DNA from: RPQJ01 sp963762315
Lineage (GTDB): Bacteria; Pseudomonadota; Gammaproteobacteria; Steroidobacterales; Steroidobacteraceae
NCBI GenBank assembly: GCA_963762315.1
Contig: CAVXKO010000003.1
Coordinates: forward strand, 620,001-684,000
Direction: 5' to 3'
DNA length: 64,000 bases
A program made the translations under genes and the position numbers. The notes beneath the pieces were generated by a model. That model searched no databases and had not been told where the DNA came from. It saw nothing but the letters and a program-made list of their open reading frames with translations. Below, piece by piece: positions 1 to 17,222 of this stretch. Position 1 is the first letter of the stretch. Every line of letters starts with the position of its first letter.

Positions 1-2940
<2,940 letters not shown>

Positions 2941-2977
2941 GTGGCGGCCTCGCCGCCACCACTGCGCAGGTGACCCA

Positions 2978-7213
<4,236 letters not shown>

Positions 7214-7249
7214 GGGGCGCGGAGGGCGGGGGTGCTGCGTTGCAGCAAG

Positions 7250-7278
7250 TTGACAGGGCCAGTCCCCCTCCCTAGAAT
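7250..7278 (+). promoter_or_regulatory. Sigma-70 promoter of the str operon (rpsL)
   Basis: TTGACA at 7250-7255 and TAGAAT at 7273-7278 with exactly 17 bases between them: a perfect -35 and a near-consensus -10 box. It lies 36 bases after rpoC and gives rpsL a leader of about 145 nt. Confidence 0.8.
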
Positions 7279-7342
7279 TTCGGCCCCTTGATTTGGAAGC
7301 TGCCGGCGATCCACCCGTGCGGGCTTCTGATCTGAACCATAT

Positions 7343-7375
7343 CGGGCCGCCGCAGGGCGGCCCGGTGTTTCTTGC
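7343..7375 (+). terminator. Hairpin with U-rich tail in the rpsL leader (attenuator-like)
   Basis: A perfect 9-bp stem, CGGGCCGCC (7343-7351) and GGCGGCCCG (7356-7364), with loop GCAG, followed by the T-rich stretch GTGTTTCTTGCTT. It sits downstream of the rpsL promoter and about 65 bases before the rpsL start, so it could end rpoBC transcripts or attenuate str-operon transcripts. The U-tract is interrupted, so termination efficiency is unclear. Confidence 0.5.
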
Positions 7376-7430
7376 TTGGCGTAACGCGGCAGGCGCCCGC
7401 CGGTACGTCATCTGGAGTCGGATCCGAACA

Positions 7431-7806
7431 ATGTCAACCGTCAATCAGCTGATCCGTGCCCCGCGCCGCGAAGCCGCCGCCAAGAGCAAGGTGCCCGCCC
7501 TCGGCAATTCGCCGCAGAAGCGCGGCGTCTGCACGCGCGTCTACACGACCACGCCGAAGAAGCCGAACTCGGCCCTGCGCAAGGTGGCCAAGGTGCGCCT
7601 CACCAACGGCTACGAAGTGATCAGCTACATCGGCGGCGAAGGCCACAACCTGCAGGAGCACTCGGTGGTGCTCATCCGCGGCGGCCGCGTCAAGGACCTC
7701 CCGGGCGTGCGCTACCACACGGTGCGCGGCACGCTCGACTGCGCCGGCGTCGGCGAGCGCAGGCAGAGCCGCTCCAAGTACGGCGCCAAGCGCCCGAAGG
7801 GCTTGA
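7431..7806 (+). CDS. rpsL: 30S ribosomal protein S12
   Basis: Decoding-centre protein S12, 124 residues after correction. TPKKPNS (Lys43) and GRVKDLPG (Lys88) are the streptomycin-sensitive forms, and the Asp in VKDLPG is the residue that RimO methylthiolates in other bacteria. An extra G at about 7800 (GAAGGGCT for GAAGGCT) shifts the last codon. The family ending RPKA-stop then falls at 7804-7806; read literally, the frame would run on to 7847 and add about 14 foreign residues. ATG 7431 gives the family N-terminus MSTVNQLIR. First gene of the str operon. Confidence 0.95.
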
Positions 7807-7872
7807 TCTTCCCGATTTCGTCATCAATCCCTGGTCACTGCCACTGAGTCGCCAGTCAAAGCGGAAGGCAAC

Positions 7873-8353
7873 ATGTCGCGTAGATCCCAGGCCCCCACCC
7901 GCACCATCCTGCCGGACCCGAAGTTCAACAGCGTCCTGCTGGCGAAGTTCATGAACATGGTCATGGAGCGCGGCAAGAAGTCCGTCGCCGAGCGCATCGT
8001 CTACGGCGCCATCGACCGCATGGCCGAGAAGACCGGCCGCCCGGCCGAGCAGGCGATCGACCTGCTGACGCAGGCGCTCGACAACGTCAAGCCGATGGTC
8101 GAGGTGAAGTCCCGCCGCGTCGGCGGCGCCACCTACCAGGTGCCGATCGAAGTCCGCGCGCACGCGCCGCCAGACGCTCGCCATGCGCTGGGTCATCGAC
8201 GCCGCCGCCGCCCGCAGCGAGAAGTCGATGTCGCAGCGGCTCGCCTCCGAGCTGCTCGAGGCGCGCGAGAACCGCGGCGCCGCCGTGCGCAAGCGCGAAG
8301 ACACGCATCGCATGGCCGACGCCAACAAGGCTTTCGCGCATTACCGCTGGTAA
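7873..8353 (+). CDS. rpsG: 30S ribosomal protein S7
   Basis: Primary binder of the 3' domain of 16S rRNA and head-assembly nucleator; 159 residues after correction. It starts MSRRSQAPTR and ends DANKAFAHYRW as in other proteobacteria. One inserted base at about 8165 (before the block RQTLAMRWVIDAA) breaks the frame in the middle of the protein. It lies 66 bases after rpsL and 43 before fusA in the str operon. In E. coli S7 represses this operon by binding the rpsL-rpsG junction; I did not find a clear copy of that structure here. Confidence 0.95.
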
Positions 8354-8396
8354 CGCCCGACCCGCCTGACCGACGACCGTCCGAGGAATATCCATC

Positions 8397-10493
8397 GTGC
8401 CACGCACATACCCCGATCGAGCGCTACCGGAACATCGGTATCTCCGCGCACATCGACGCCGGCAAGACGACGACGACCGAGCGCATCCTTTTCTACACCG
8501 GCGTTTCGCACAAGATCGGCGAAGTGCACGACGGCGCCGCCGTCATGGACTACATGGAGCAGGAGCAGGAGCGCGGCATCACGATCACCGCGGCTGCGAC
8601 CACGGCGTTCTGGAAGGGGATGGACAACCAGTTCCCCGAGCACCGCTTCAACATCATCGACACCCCGGGACACGTCGACTTCACCATCGAAGTCGAGCGC
8701 AGCCTGAAGGTGCTCGACAGCGCCTGCGCCGTGTTCTGCGCGGTCTCCGGCGTGCAGCCGCAGTCCGAGACGGTCTGGCGCCAGATGAACAAGTACGCGG
8801 TGCCGCGCCTCGCGTTCGTCAACAAGATGGACCGCGCCGGCGCCAACTTCCTGCGCTGCGTCGAGCAGATCAAGACCCGGCTGCGCGGCAACCCCGTCGT
8901 GCTGCAGCTGCCGATCGGCGCCGAGGACAAGTTCGAGGGCGTCGTCGACCTCATCCAGATGAAGTCGATCTACTGGGACGACAGCACCGAGGGCATGAAG
9001 TTCGAGTACCGCGAAGTGCCCGCGGACATGGTCGAGCTGTGCAACGAATGGCGCGAGAAGCTGGTCGAGGCCGCGGCCGAAGCCAACGACGACGCTGATG
9101 CACAAGTACCTCGAGACCGGCGAGCTGTCCGTCGAGGAGATCAAGGCCGGCCTGCGCGAGCGCTCGATCCGCGTCGAGATCTGCATCATGCTGTGCGGCT
9201 CGGCGTTCAAGAACAAGGGCGTCCAGGCGATGCTCGACGCGGTCATCGAATACATGCCGTCGCCGAACGAAGTGCCGGCGGTCAAGGGCATCGACGAATA
9301 CGGCAAGGAGGACACGCGCCTGGCCTCGGACGACGCCAAGTTCTCCGCGCTGGCGTTCAAGATCCTGAACGACCCGTTCGTCGGCAACCTGACGTTCTTC
9401 CGCGTGTACTCCGGCGTGCTCAATTCCGGCGACCAGGTGTTCGTCCCGGCGCGCTCGAAGAAGGAGCGCATCGGCCGCCTGCTGCAGATGCACGCCGCCG
9501 AACGCGAAGAGATCAAGGAAGTCCGCGCCGGCGACATCGCCGCGGCCGTGGGCCTGAAGGACGTCACGACCGGCGACACGCTGTGCGACCCGGAAAGCAT
9601 CATCACGCTCGAGAAGATGGAATTCCCGGAGCCGGTGATCTCGGTCGCCGTCGAGCCGAAGACCAAGTCGGACCAGGAAAAGATGGGCCTCGCGCTGCAG
9701 CGCCTCGCGAAGGAAGACCCTTCGTTCCGCGTCAGCACCGACCAGGAGTCGGGCCAGACCATCATCTCCGGCATGGGTGAGCTGCACCTCGAGATCCTCG
9801 TCGACCGCATGAAGCGCGAGTTCAAGGTCGAGGCGAACGTCGGCAAGCCGCAGGTCGCCTACCGCGAGACGATCCGCGGCAAGGTCGAAGTCGGAAGGCA
9901 AGTTCGTGCGCCAGTCCGGCGGCCGCGGCCAGTACGGCCACGTCTGGCTCAAGGTCGAGCCGCAGGAGGAAGGCAAGGGCTACGAGTTCGTCAACGGCGT
10001 CGTCGGCGGCGTCGTGCCGCGCGAATACATCCCGGCCGTGGACAAGGGCGTCAAGGAAGCGCTCGAGGGCGGCGTCATCGCCGGCTACCCGGTCGTGGAC
10101 GTCAAGGTCACGATTTTCGACGGCTCGTACCACGACGTCGACTCCAACGAAATGGCGTTCAAGATCGCCGGCTCGATGGCGGTCAAGGAAGGCGTGCGCA
10201 AGGCGAAGCCCGTGCTGCTCGAGCCGGTCATGAAGGTCGAGGTCGTCACGCCGGAGGATTACTCGGGCGACGTCATCGGCGACCTGAGCCGGCGTCGCGG
10301 CCACATCCAGGGCATGGAAGATTCCGTGTCCGGCAAGGTCGTGACCGCCGAGGTGCCGCTCGCCGAGATGTTCGGCTACGCGACGTCGGTCCGCTCGATG
10401 AGCCAGGGCCGCGCGACGTTCACGATGGAATTCGCGAAGTACATGGAAGTGCCGAACAACGTCGCCGAGGCGGTGATGAAGAAGGCGAGCTGA
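8397..10493 (+). CDS. fusA: Elongation factor G
   Basis: Translocation and ribosome-recycling GTPase, 697 residues after correction (family about 700). The G1 loop AHIDAGKTTTTER, the G3 DTPGHVDF and the G4 NKMD are intact. GTG 8397, with GAGGA nine bases upstream, gives MPRTTPIERYRNIGI. Three inserted bases break the frame: about 8409 (just after codon 4), 9094 and 9892. Each is followed at once by the expected family sequence in the next frame (PIERYRNIG, LMHKYLETGELS, GKFVRQSGGRGQYGH). Confidence 0.96.
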
Positions 10494-10577
10494 CCAGGCG
10501 GGGCGGGCGCAGGCCGCCTTCCCCGCGACGACGGATTCGAGACACAAGATTCAGGCATTCAGTTAGAGGTACGGGTC

Positions 10578-11769
<1,192 letters not shown>

Positions 11770-11784
11770 CAGGCGGTATTTCCC

Positions 11785-12096
11785 ATGGCACGTCAGAACA
11801 TCCGGATCCGCCTCAAGGCCTTCGACCACCGTCTCATCGACAACTCGGCCCGCGAGATCGTCGAGACGGCGAAGCGCACCGGCGCCACGGTCCGTGGCCC
11901 GGTCCCGCTGCCGGTCAAGATGGAGCGCTTCACGCTCCTGATCGCGCCGCACGCCGACAAGGACGCGCGCGACCAGTACGAGATGCGCACCCACAAGCGC
12001 CTCATGGACATCCTGAACCCGACGGACAAGACGGTGGACGCGCTGATGAAGCTCGAGCTGCCGGCCGGCGTGGACGTCCAGATCAAGCTGAACTGA
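11785..12096 (+). CDS. rpsJ: 30S ribosomal protein S10
   Basis: S10 (also NusE, a partner of NusB in rRNA antitermination), 103 residues with an unbroken frame: IRIRLKAFDHRLIDNSA at the start and GVDVQIKLN at the end. It is spaced like the last gene of the str operon (15 bases after tuf). A 312-base gap with its own promoter separates it from rplC, so here it appears to be transcribed with tuf rather than leading the S10 operon. Confidence 0.96.
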   Translation: MARQNIRIRLKAFDHRLIDNSAREIVETAKRTGATVRGPVPLPVKMERFTLLIAPHADKDARDQYEMRTHKRLMDILNPTDKTVDALMKLELPAGVDVQIKLN

Positions 12097-12103
12097 GGGG
12101 AAA

Positions 12104-12181
12104 AGGCTATAGGCCATAGGCTAGAGGCCAGAGGCCTGATAGGCCTGACTATCCGCCATAACCTGCTAGCCCATAGCCTCC
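12104..12181. repeat. Imperfect short repeats after rpsJ
   Basis: The stretch is built from variants of a 7-9 base word (ATAGGCC, ATAGGCT, AGAGGCC, AGAGGCCTG, ATAGGCCTG). Its two ends, AGGCTAT...GGCTAG and CTAGCCCATAGCCT, are partly complementary, so the RNA could fold into a long imperfect stem. No gene is visible. It occupies the first part of the 312-base gap 12097-12408, where a terminator of the str operon could lie. Confidence 0.5.
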
Positions 12182-12190
12182 TTCTGCCCC

Positions 12191-12218
12191 TTGCAAGTCG
12201 ATTTCGAGCCGCTATAAT
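12191..12218 (+). promoter_or_regulatory. Sigma-70 promoter before rplC
   Basis: TTGCAA at 12191-12196, a 16-base spacer, and a perfect TATAAT at 12213-12218. This is one of the few A/T-rich -10 boxes in the region. It would drive rplC onward with a leader of about 180 nt. Confidence 0.75.
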
Positions 12219-12321
12219 ACGGCGGCTCTTTCTCGCCGAGGCCTGGCCGGCATTGCCGGTACCGCTCGAGCGGCGCAGCCCGAACAGGGCCTGCACCTCT
12301 CAGCAGCTTCCTTGACGAGTA

Positions 12322-12363
12322 CCTGCCCGGGCCATGGCCCGAGGCGGGAAGAAGCGTTTTTTT
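12322..12363 (+). promoter_or_regulatory. Attenuator-like hairpin plus T7 tract in the rplC leader
   Basis: CCTGCC-CGGGC (12322-12332), loop CATG, then GCCCG-A-GGCGGG (12337-12348): an 11-bp stem with one bulged A and one G-T pair. Eight bases later comes a run of seven T (12357-12363). The layout resembles the regulated terminator in the E. coli S10 leader, where L4 acts; here it precedes rplC-rplD instead of rpsJ. Regulation by L4 is inference. Confidence 0.45.
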
Positions 12364-12408
12364 CAGCCTCGGCCAATCGCAGCCGGGGCGGTGATAGAGG
12401 ACGAACAG

Positions 12409-13113
12409 ATGACGATCGGTCTGATTGGCCGCAAGGCCGGCATGACGCGCGTCTTCACGGACGCGGGCGAATCGATCCCGGTGACGGTGATCGAAGCCCT
12501 GCCCAATCGCGTCACCCAGGTGAAGGGTACCGAAGGCGACGGTTATCGCGCCGTGCAGGTCACCTACGGCAGCCGCAAGCCCTCGAGGCTCAGCCGCGCG
12601 CTCGCCGGCCACTACGCCAAGGCCAAGGTGGCCCCCGGCAAGTCGCTCGTGGAGTTCCGCCTCGCCGACGGCGAAGGCGCGGATCTCGCCACCGGCGCCG
12701 AGCTCAAGGTCGACATGTTCGCGCCGGGCCAGGTCGTGGACGTGACGGGCACCACCATCGGCAAGGGTTTTGCCGGCACCATCAAGCGGCACCATTTCGG
12801 CGGCGGCCCCGCTTCCCACGGCGCCTCGGTGTTCCACCGCGCCCCGGGCTCGATCGGCCAGCGCCAGACGCCGGGACGCGTGTTCCCTGGCAAGCGCATG
12901 TCGGGCCACCTCGGCTCCGACCGCGTCACCACCGAGAAGCTGCAGGTCGTCGAAATCGACGCCGCGCGCAACCTCCTGCTGATCCGCGGCGCCGTCCCGG
13001 GTTCGGCGGGCGGCGAAGTCATCGTGCGTCCTTCGGTGAAGGCCGCGCGCCAGGCGAAGCGCAAGATCCTGGCTCCCAAGGCCGTGGCCCCCAAGGCCGG
13101 CGGCAAGAAGTAA
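12409..13113 (+). CDS. rplC: 50S ribosomal protein L3
   Basis: Early-assembly 23S rRNA binder near the peptidyl transferase centre, 234 residues, unbroken frame. ATG 12409 is chosen because MTIGLIGRKAGMTRVFT is the family N-terminus and GAGG lies about eight bases upstream; an in-frame ATG at 12334 would add 25 unrelated residues made from the leader hairpin. The loop HRAPGSIGQRQTPGRVFPG holds the glutamine that PrmB methylates in E. coli. The C-terminus is a Lys/Ala tail (KAVAPKAGGKK). First gene after the promoter at 12191. Confidence 0.95.
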   Translation: MTIGLIGRKAGMTRVFTDAGESIPVTVIEALPNRVTQVKGTEGDGYRAVQVTYGSRKPSRLSRALAGHYAKAKVAPGKSLVEFRLADGEGADLATGAELKVDMFAPGQVVDVTGTTIGKGFAGTIKRHHFGGGPASHGASVFHRAPGSIGQRQTPGRVFPGKRMSGHLGSDRVTTEKLQVVEIDAARNLLLIRGAVPGSAGGEVIVRPSVKAARQAKRKILAPKAVAPKAGGKK

Positions 13114-13119
13114 CACGCC

Positions 13120-13740
13120 ATGGCCACGCAACTGAAACTCCAGCAGGGCGGCGCTGCCACCGGCAGCATCGAAGTGTCCGAGAAGGCCTTCGGCCGCGAC
13201 TACAACGAATCCCTGGTGCACCAGGTCGTCACCGCCTACATGGCGGGCGGCCGCGCGGGCACCAAGCGCCAACTGAGCAAGGCCGAGGTCCGCGGCGGCG
13301 GCATCAAGCCGTGGAACCAGAAGGGCGGCGGTCGCGCACGCGCCGGCTCCATCCGCAGCCCGATCTGGGTCGGCGGCGGCCGCGCCTTTGCCGCGCGCCC
13401 GCGCAGCTTCGAGCAGAAGGTCAATCGCAAGATGTACCGCGGCGCGATGAGCGTGCTGCTGTCCGAGCTGGCCCGCCTCGAGCGCCTCACGGTGGTCGAG
13501 TCGCTCTCGCTCGAGGCGCCGAAGACGCGCCTGCTCGCCGCCCGGCTCAAGGAGCTGGGCCTCGAGAACGTGCTGATCCTGGTCGAGGCCTATGACGAGA
13601 AGCTCGACCTTGCGTCGCGCAACCTGATGGGCGTCTCCGTGGTGCCGGTCTCCGCGATCGACCCGGTGAGCCTGATCCGCCACGAGCGCGTGCTCGCGAC
13701 GGTCGGCGCCGTCCGCATGCTCGAGGAGAAGCTGGCATGA
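13120..13740 (+). CDS. rplD: 50S ribosomal protein L4
   Basis: Exit-tunnel protein, 206 residues, unbroken frame. The tunnel loop is seen as KPWNQKGGGRARAGSIRSP and the block QKVNRKMYRGAMS follows. It has no E. coli-like start MELVLKD; MATQLKLQQGG is a lineage variant. It starts 6 bases after rplC, and its TGA overlaps the ATG of rplW (ATGA). In E. coli L4 represses its own operon through the leader. Confidence 0.95.
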   Translation: MATQLKLQQGGAATGSIEVSEKAFGRDYNESLVHQVVTAYMAGGRAGTKRQLSKAEVRGGGIKPWNQKGGGRARAGSIRSPIWVGGGRAFAARPRSFEQKVNRKMYRGAMSVLLSELARLERLTVVESLSLEAPKTRLLAARLKELGLENVLILVEAYDEKLDLASRNLMGVSVVPVSAIDPVSLIRHERVLATVGAVRMLEEKLA

Positions 13741-14040
13741 GCAGCAAGGAAAGACTGATGCGGTGCTGATCGCGCCGCACGTGTCCGAGAAGGCCGCCAT
13801 GGCCGCCGAGAAGGGCAACCAGATCGTGTTCCGCGTGCTGCGCGACGCGATCGAAGCCCGAGATCAAGGCGGCCGTCGAGCTCATGTTCGAAGTGAAAGT
13901 CGATGCGGTGAACGTCGTGAACGCCGCCGGCAAGGCCAAGCGTTTCGGCGGCCGCATCGGCAGGCGTTCGGACTTCAAGAAGGCCTACGTGAAGCTCGCG
14001 GCAGGGCCAGACGATCGATTTCGCCGGCGTCGAGAAGTGA
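13737..14040 (+). CDS. rplW: 50S ribosomal protein L23
   Basis: Tunnel-exit protein that docks trigger factor and SRP; 100 residues after correction. A deleted base at about 13760 (GATGCGG for GATGGCGG) gives a premature TGA after ten codons. Inserted bases at about 13854 and 14005 shift the frame again. The corrected protein runs MSSKERLMAVLIAPHVSEKA and ends TIDFAGVEK. ATG 13737 overlaps the rplD stop. Confidence 0.92.
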
Positions 14041-14071
14041 CGCCGGGCGGCGAGAGACGGAAGGCATAACC

Positions 14072-14897
14072 ATGGCTCTCATCAAGACCAAACCGACGTC
14101 GCCGGGCCGGCGCTTCGTCGTGAAGCCGGACCGCTCGCACCTGCACAAGGGCGAGCCGGTGCACGCGCTCACGGCGCGCGCAGAAGCGCACCGGCGCGCG
14201 CAACAACATGGGCCGCATCACGACCCGCCACAAGGGCGGCGGTCACCGGCAGCGTTATCGCATGGTGGACTTCCTGCGCGACAAGGACGGCGTGCCGGGC
14301 AAGGTCGAGCGTCTCGAGTACGACCCGAACCGCACCGCGAACCTCGCGCTCGTGCTGTACGCGGACGGCGAGCGCCGCTACATCCTCGCCGCGAAGGGCA
14401 TGGCGGCGGGCGACGTGATCCACTCCGGCACCGAGGCCCCGATCAAGGCGGGCAATGCGCTGCCGCTGCGCAACATCCCGATCGGCTCCCAGGTGCACAA
14501 CGTCGAGATGAAGCCGGGCCGCGGCGGCCAGCTGGCCCGCAGCGCCGGCGCCTCGGTGCAGCTCGTAGCGCGCGAAGGCCTGTACGCGACGATCCGCCTG
14601 CGCTCGACCGAGATGCGCAAGGTGCACGTCGACTGCCGCGCCACCATCGGCGAAGTCGGCAACGACGAGCACAACCTGATCGTCTACGGCAAGGCCGGCG
14701 CGATCCGCCATCGCGGCATCCGCCCGACGGTCCGCGGCGTCGTCATGAACCCGGTCGATCACCCGCACGGCGGTGGTGAAGGCAAGTCCGGCCAGGGCAA
14801 CCCGCATCCCGTCTCGCCCTGGGGTTGGAAGACCAAGGGCAAGAAGACCCGCACCAACAAGCGCACGGCGGGACTCATCATCCGCCGCCGCAACTGA
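14072..14897 (+). CDS. rplB: 50S ribosomal protein L2
   Basis: Universal protein needed for subunit joining and peptidyl transfer; 274 residues after correction. One extra base at about 14179 (after ALTAR, before QKRTGARNNMGRIT) breaks the frame. The functional C-terminal region with the essential histidine (MNPVDHPHGGGEGKS) is intact, and the protein ends TAGLIIRRRN. It begins MALIKTKPTSPGRRFVVK from ATG 14072, 31 bases after rplW. Confidence 0.95.
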
Positions 14898-14915
14898 GCC
14901 TGAGAGGAGCGAGCA

Positions 14916-15195
14916 GTGCCCCGTTCAGTCAAGAAAGGCCCGTTCGTCGACCTGCACCTTGCAGAAGAAGGTGGCGGTCGCGGCCGAGAAGAATGACCGT
15001 CGTCCGATCAAGACCTGGTCGCGTCGCTCCATGGTCCTCCCGGACATGGTCGGCCTCACCATCGCCGTCCACAACGGCAAGCAGCACATCCCGGTGCTGA
15101 TCTCCGAGAACATGGTCGGGCACAAGCTGGGCGAGTTCGCGCCCACCCGCACGTTCCGGGGTCACTCGGGCGACAGAAAGGCGTCCGCGGAGTAA
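14916..15195 (+). CDS. rpsS: 30S ribosomal protein S19
   Basis: Small-subunit head protein next to S13; 92 residues after correction. GTG 14916, preceded by GAGAGGAGC, gives MPRSVKKGPFVDLHL. An extra T at about 14960 (CACCTTGCAG for CACCTGCAG) shifts the frame after 14 codons. The rest (RRPIKTWSRRSMVLPDMVG, then FAPTRTFRGHSGDRK) reads without break. It ends 3 bases before rplV. Confidence 0.93.
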
Positions 15196-15198
15196 GCC

Positions 15199-15542
15199 AT
15201 GCAGGTCGCAGCCAAGCTCAAGTTCGCGCGCATCTCGCCGCAGAAGTGCCGCCTCGTGGCGGACATGGTCCGCGGCAAGCCGGTCGGCCAGGCGCTGGCC
15301 ACGCTGCGCTTCACGCCCGAAGAAGGGCGCCGAGCATCGTCTGCAAGGTTCTCGAGTCGGCCATCGCCAACGCCGAGAACAACAACAATGCGGACATCGA
15401 CACGCTCAAGGTGGAGCGCATCGAGGTCAACGAGGCGCCGACGCTGAAGCGGTTCCATGCCCGCGCCAAGGGCCGCGGCAACCGCATCGTCAAGCGCAAC
15501 AGCCACATCATGATCCTGGTCGGCGACGGCCGGCAGGACTGA
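15199..15542 (+). CDS. rplV: 50S ribosomal protein L22
   Basis: Exit-tunnel protein whose hairpin helps form the constriction; 113 residues after correction. It starts MQVAAKLKFARISPQKCR. Two inserted bases at about 15319 and 15334 flank KKGAE; the expected IVCKVLESAIANAENN and HARAKGRGNRIVKRNSHI then follow. It lies between rpsS (3-base gap) and rpsC (14-base gap). Confidence 0.93.
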
Positions 15543-15556
15543 GGGAGCAGCGTTCC

Positions 15557-16253
15557 ATGGGTCAGAAGGTCAATCCGGTCGGCATTCGTCTCGGCATCAC
15601 CCGTGACTGGACGTCGACGTGGTACGCGAACAAGCGCAACTTCCCCGCCTACATCTTCCAGGACTGGCAGGTGCGCGAGTTCCTGAAGAAGAAGCTTGCC
15701 GAAGCCTCGGTCAGCCGCATCAACATCGAGCGCGCGGCCCGCAAGGCGAACATCACGATCCACACGGCCCGCCCGGGCGTGGTGATCGGCAAGAAGGGCG
15801 AGGACATCGAGCGCCTGCGCGGCGAAGTGGCGAAGCTGATGGGCATGGGCGTCAACGACGTCCGCCTCAACATCGCCGAGATCCGCAAGCCGGAGCTCGA
15901 CGCGACGCTGGTCGCCGAAGGCATCGCGCAGCAGGTCGAGCGCCGCGTCATGTTCCGCCGCGCGATGAAGCGCGCCGTGATGAACACGATGCGCAGCGGC
16001 GCCCTCGGCGTGAAGGTGCGCCTGTCGGGCCGCCTGAACGGCTCGGAAATCGCGCGCACGGAGTGGACCCGCGAGGGCCGCATCCCGCTGCACACGTTCC
16101 GCGCCGAGATCGACTACGGCACGGCCGAGGCGCGCACCACGTACGGCGTGATCGGCGTGAAGGTCTGGATCTTCAAGGGCGAAGTGTTCGACCGGCCGGA
16201 AGCGGCGCCCGGTCGAGGCCGAAGCCGCCCCTGCCGCGGAGCAGACGGCTTAA
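15557..16253 (+). CDS. rpsC: 30S ribosomal protein S3
   Basis: mRNA-entry protein with helicase activity; 231 residues after correction. The KH motif is seen as GVVIGKKGEDIERLRGEVAK, followed by the C-terminal domain with GVKVRLSGRLNGSEIART. An extra G at about 16210 shifts only the last residues; corrected, the protein ends in an Ala/Glu tail (VEAEAAPAAEQTA) and TAA 16251-16253. Read literally it would run on and fuse into the next intergenic region. Confidence 0.94.
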
Positions 16254-16287
16254 CCGCCGCCGCCAGCGACGACGGAGAAACATCGCC

Positions 16288-16702
16288 ATGATGCAACCGA
16301 AGCGAACCAAGTATCGCAAGCAGTTCAAGGGCCGCAACGCGCGGCCTCGCCCAGCGCGGCAGCAGCGTGTCGTTCGGCGACTACGGCCTGAAGGCCACGA
16401 GCCGCGCGCGCATGACCGCCCGCGAGATCGAGGCGGCGCGCCGCGCCATGACGCGCTACGTGAAGCGCGGCGGCCAGGTGTGGATCCGGGTGTTCCCGGA
16501 CGTGCCGATCACCAAGAAGCCCCTCGAAGTCCGCATGGGCTCCGGCAAGGGCAACGTCGAGTACTACGTCGCGCGCGTGCAGCCCGGCAAGGTGCTCTTC
16601 GAGATGGAAGGCGTAACCGAGGAAATCGCGCGCGAGGCGTTCCGCCTGGCGGCGAGCAAGCTCTCGGTCGACACGATGTTCGTCAAGCGGCAGGTGCGCT
16701 GA
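16288..16702 (+). CDS. rplP: 50S ribosomal protein L16
   Basis: Protein of the tRNA-accommodation corridor; 137 residues after correction. MMQPKRTKYRKQFKGRN precedes an extra C at about 16342, after which GLAQRGSSVSFGDYGLKA continues in the next frame. The arginine that RoxA (YcfD) hydroxylates lies in a VRMGSGKGN block, also present. The second ATG (16291) is an equally good start. Its TGA overlaps the ATG of rpmC by one base. Confidence 0.93.
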
Positions 16703-16911
16703 TGAAAACCAAGGAATTGAGGGCGAAGAGCCCGGCGGAACTGCGCGAGGAACTCCTCAAGCTGCGCCGCGAGCAGTTCAACCTGCGCATGGCGCAGGCC
16801 TCCGGTCAGCCCGCCAAGGCCGACCAGTTCGGAAAGGTGCGCCAGAACATCGCGCGCATCAAGACCGTGCTCGGCGAGCAGACGCGCGCCGCGACCACTG
16901 GAGCCAAGTGA
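16702..16911 (+). CDS. rpmC: 50S ribosomal protein L29
   Basis: Small helical protein at the tunnel exit, 69 residues, unbroken frame: MKTKELRAKSPAELREELLK, then RMAQASGQ and ARIKTVLGE. Both junctions are one-base overlaps of the type TGATG (with rplP upstream and rpsQ downstream), so translation is probably coupled. Confidence 0.93.
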   Translation: MKTKELRAKSPAELREELLKLRREQFNLRMAQASGQPAKADQFGKVRQNIARIKTVLGEQTRAATTGAK

Positions 16912-17200
16912 TGAGCCAGGCAACGAGCGAGCAGGCTGCGGCCACCGGTGCGGAGCGCACCGTCACCGGCACCGTCGTCAGCAACAAGATGCAGAAGACC
17001 ATCACCGTCGCGGTCGAGCGGCTGGTGAAGCACGGCCGTTACGGCAAGTACGTCCGCCGCACCACGCAAGCTGATGGCGCACGACGAGGCCGGCGAGTGC
17101 AAGCGAAGGCGACGTCGTCGACATCACGCAGTGCCGCCGCATGTCGACGCGCAAGGCGTGGCGCCTGGTGCGCGTCGTCAAGCGCGCCGCAGCGGTCTGA
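16911..17200 (+). CDS. rpsQ: 30S ribosomal protein S17
   Basis: Primary 16S binder, 95 residues after correction. About ten residues rich in Ala/Gln/Thr precede the conserved core RTVTGTVVSNKMQKTITV. Two inserted bases at about 17067 and 17104 flank KLMAHDEAGECK; EGDVVDITQCRRMS then follows in the third frame. It starts with the one-base overlap with rpmC. Confidence 0.92.
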
Positions 17201-17222
17201 CGCGAGCAGCAGGAGAACCGAC

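Noticed and set aside
12334..12408. Earlier in-frame ATG for L3
   Set aside because: It lies in the attenuator-like hairpin and would add 25 residues absent from L3 families.
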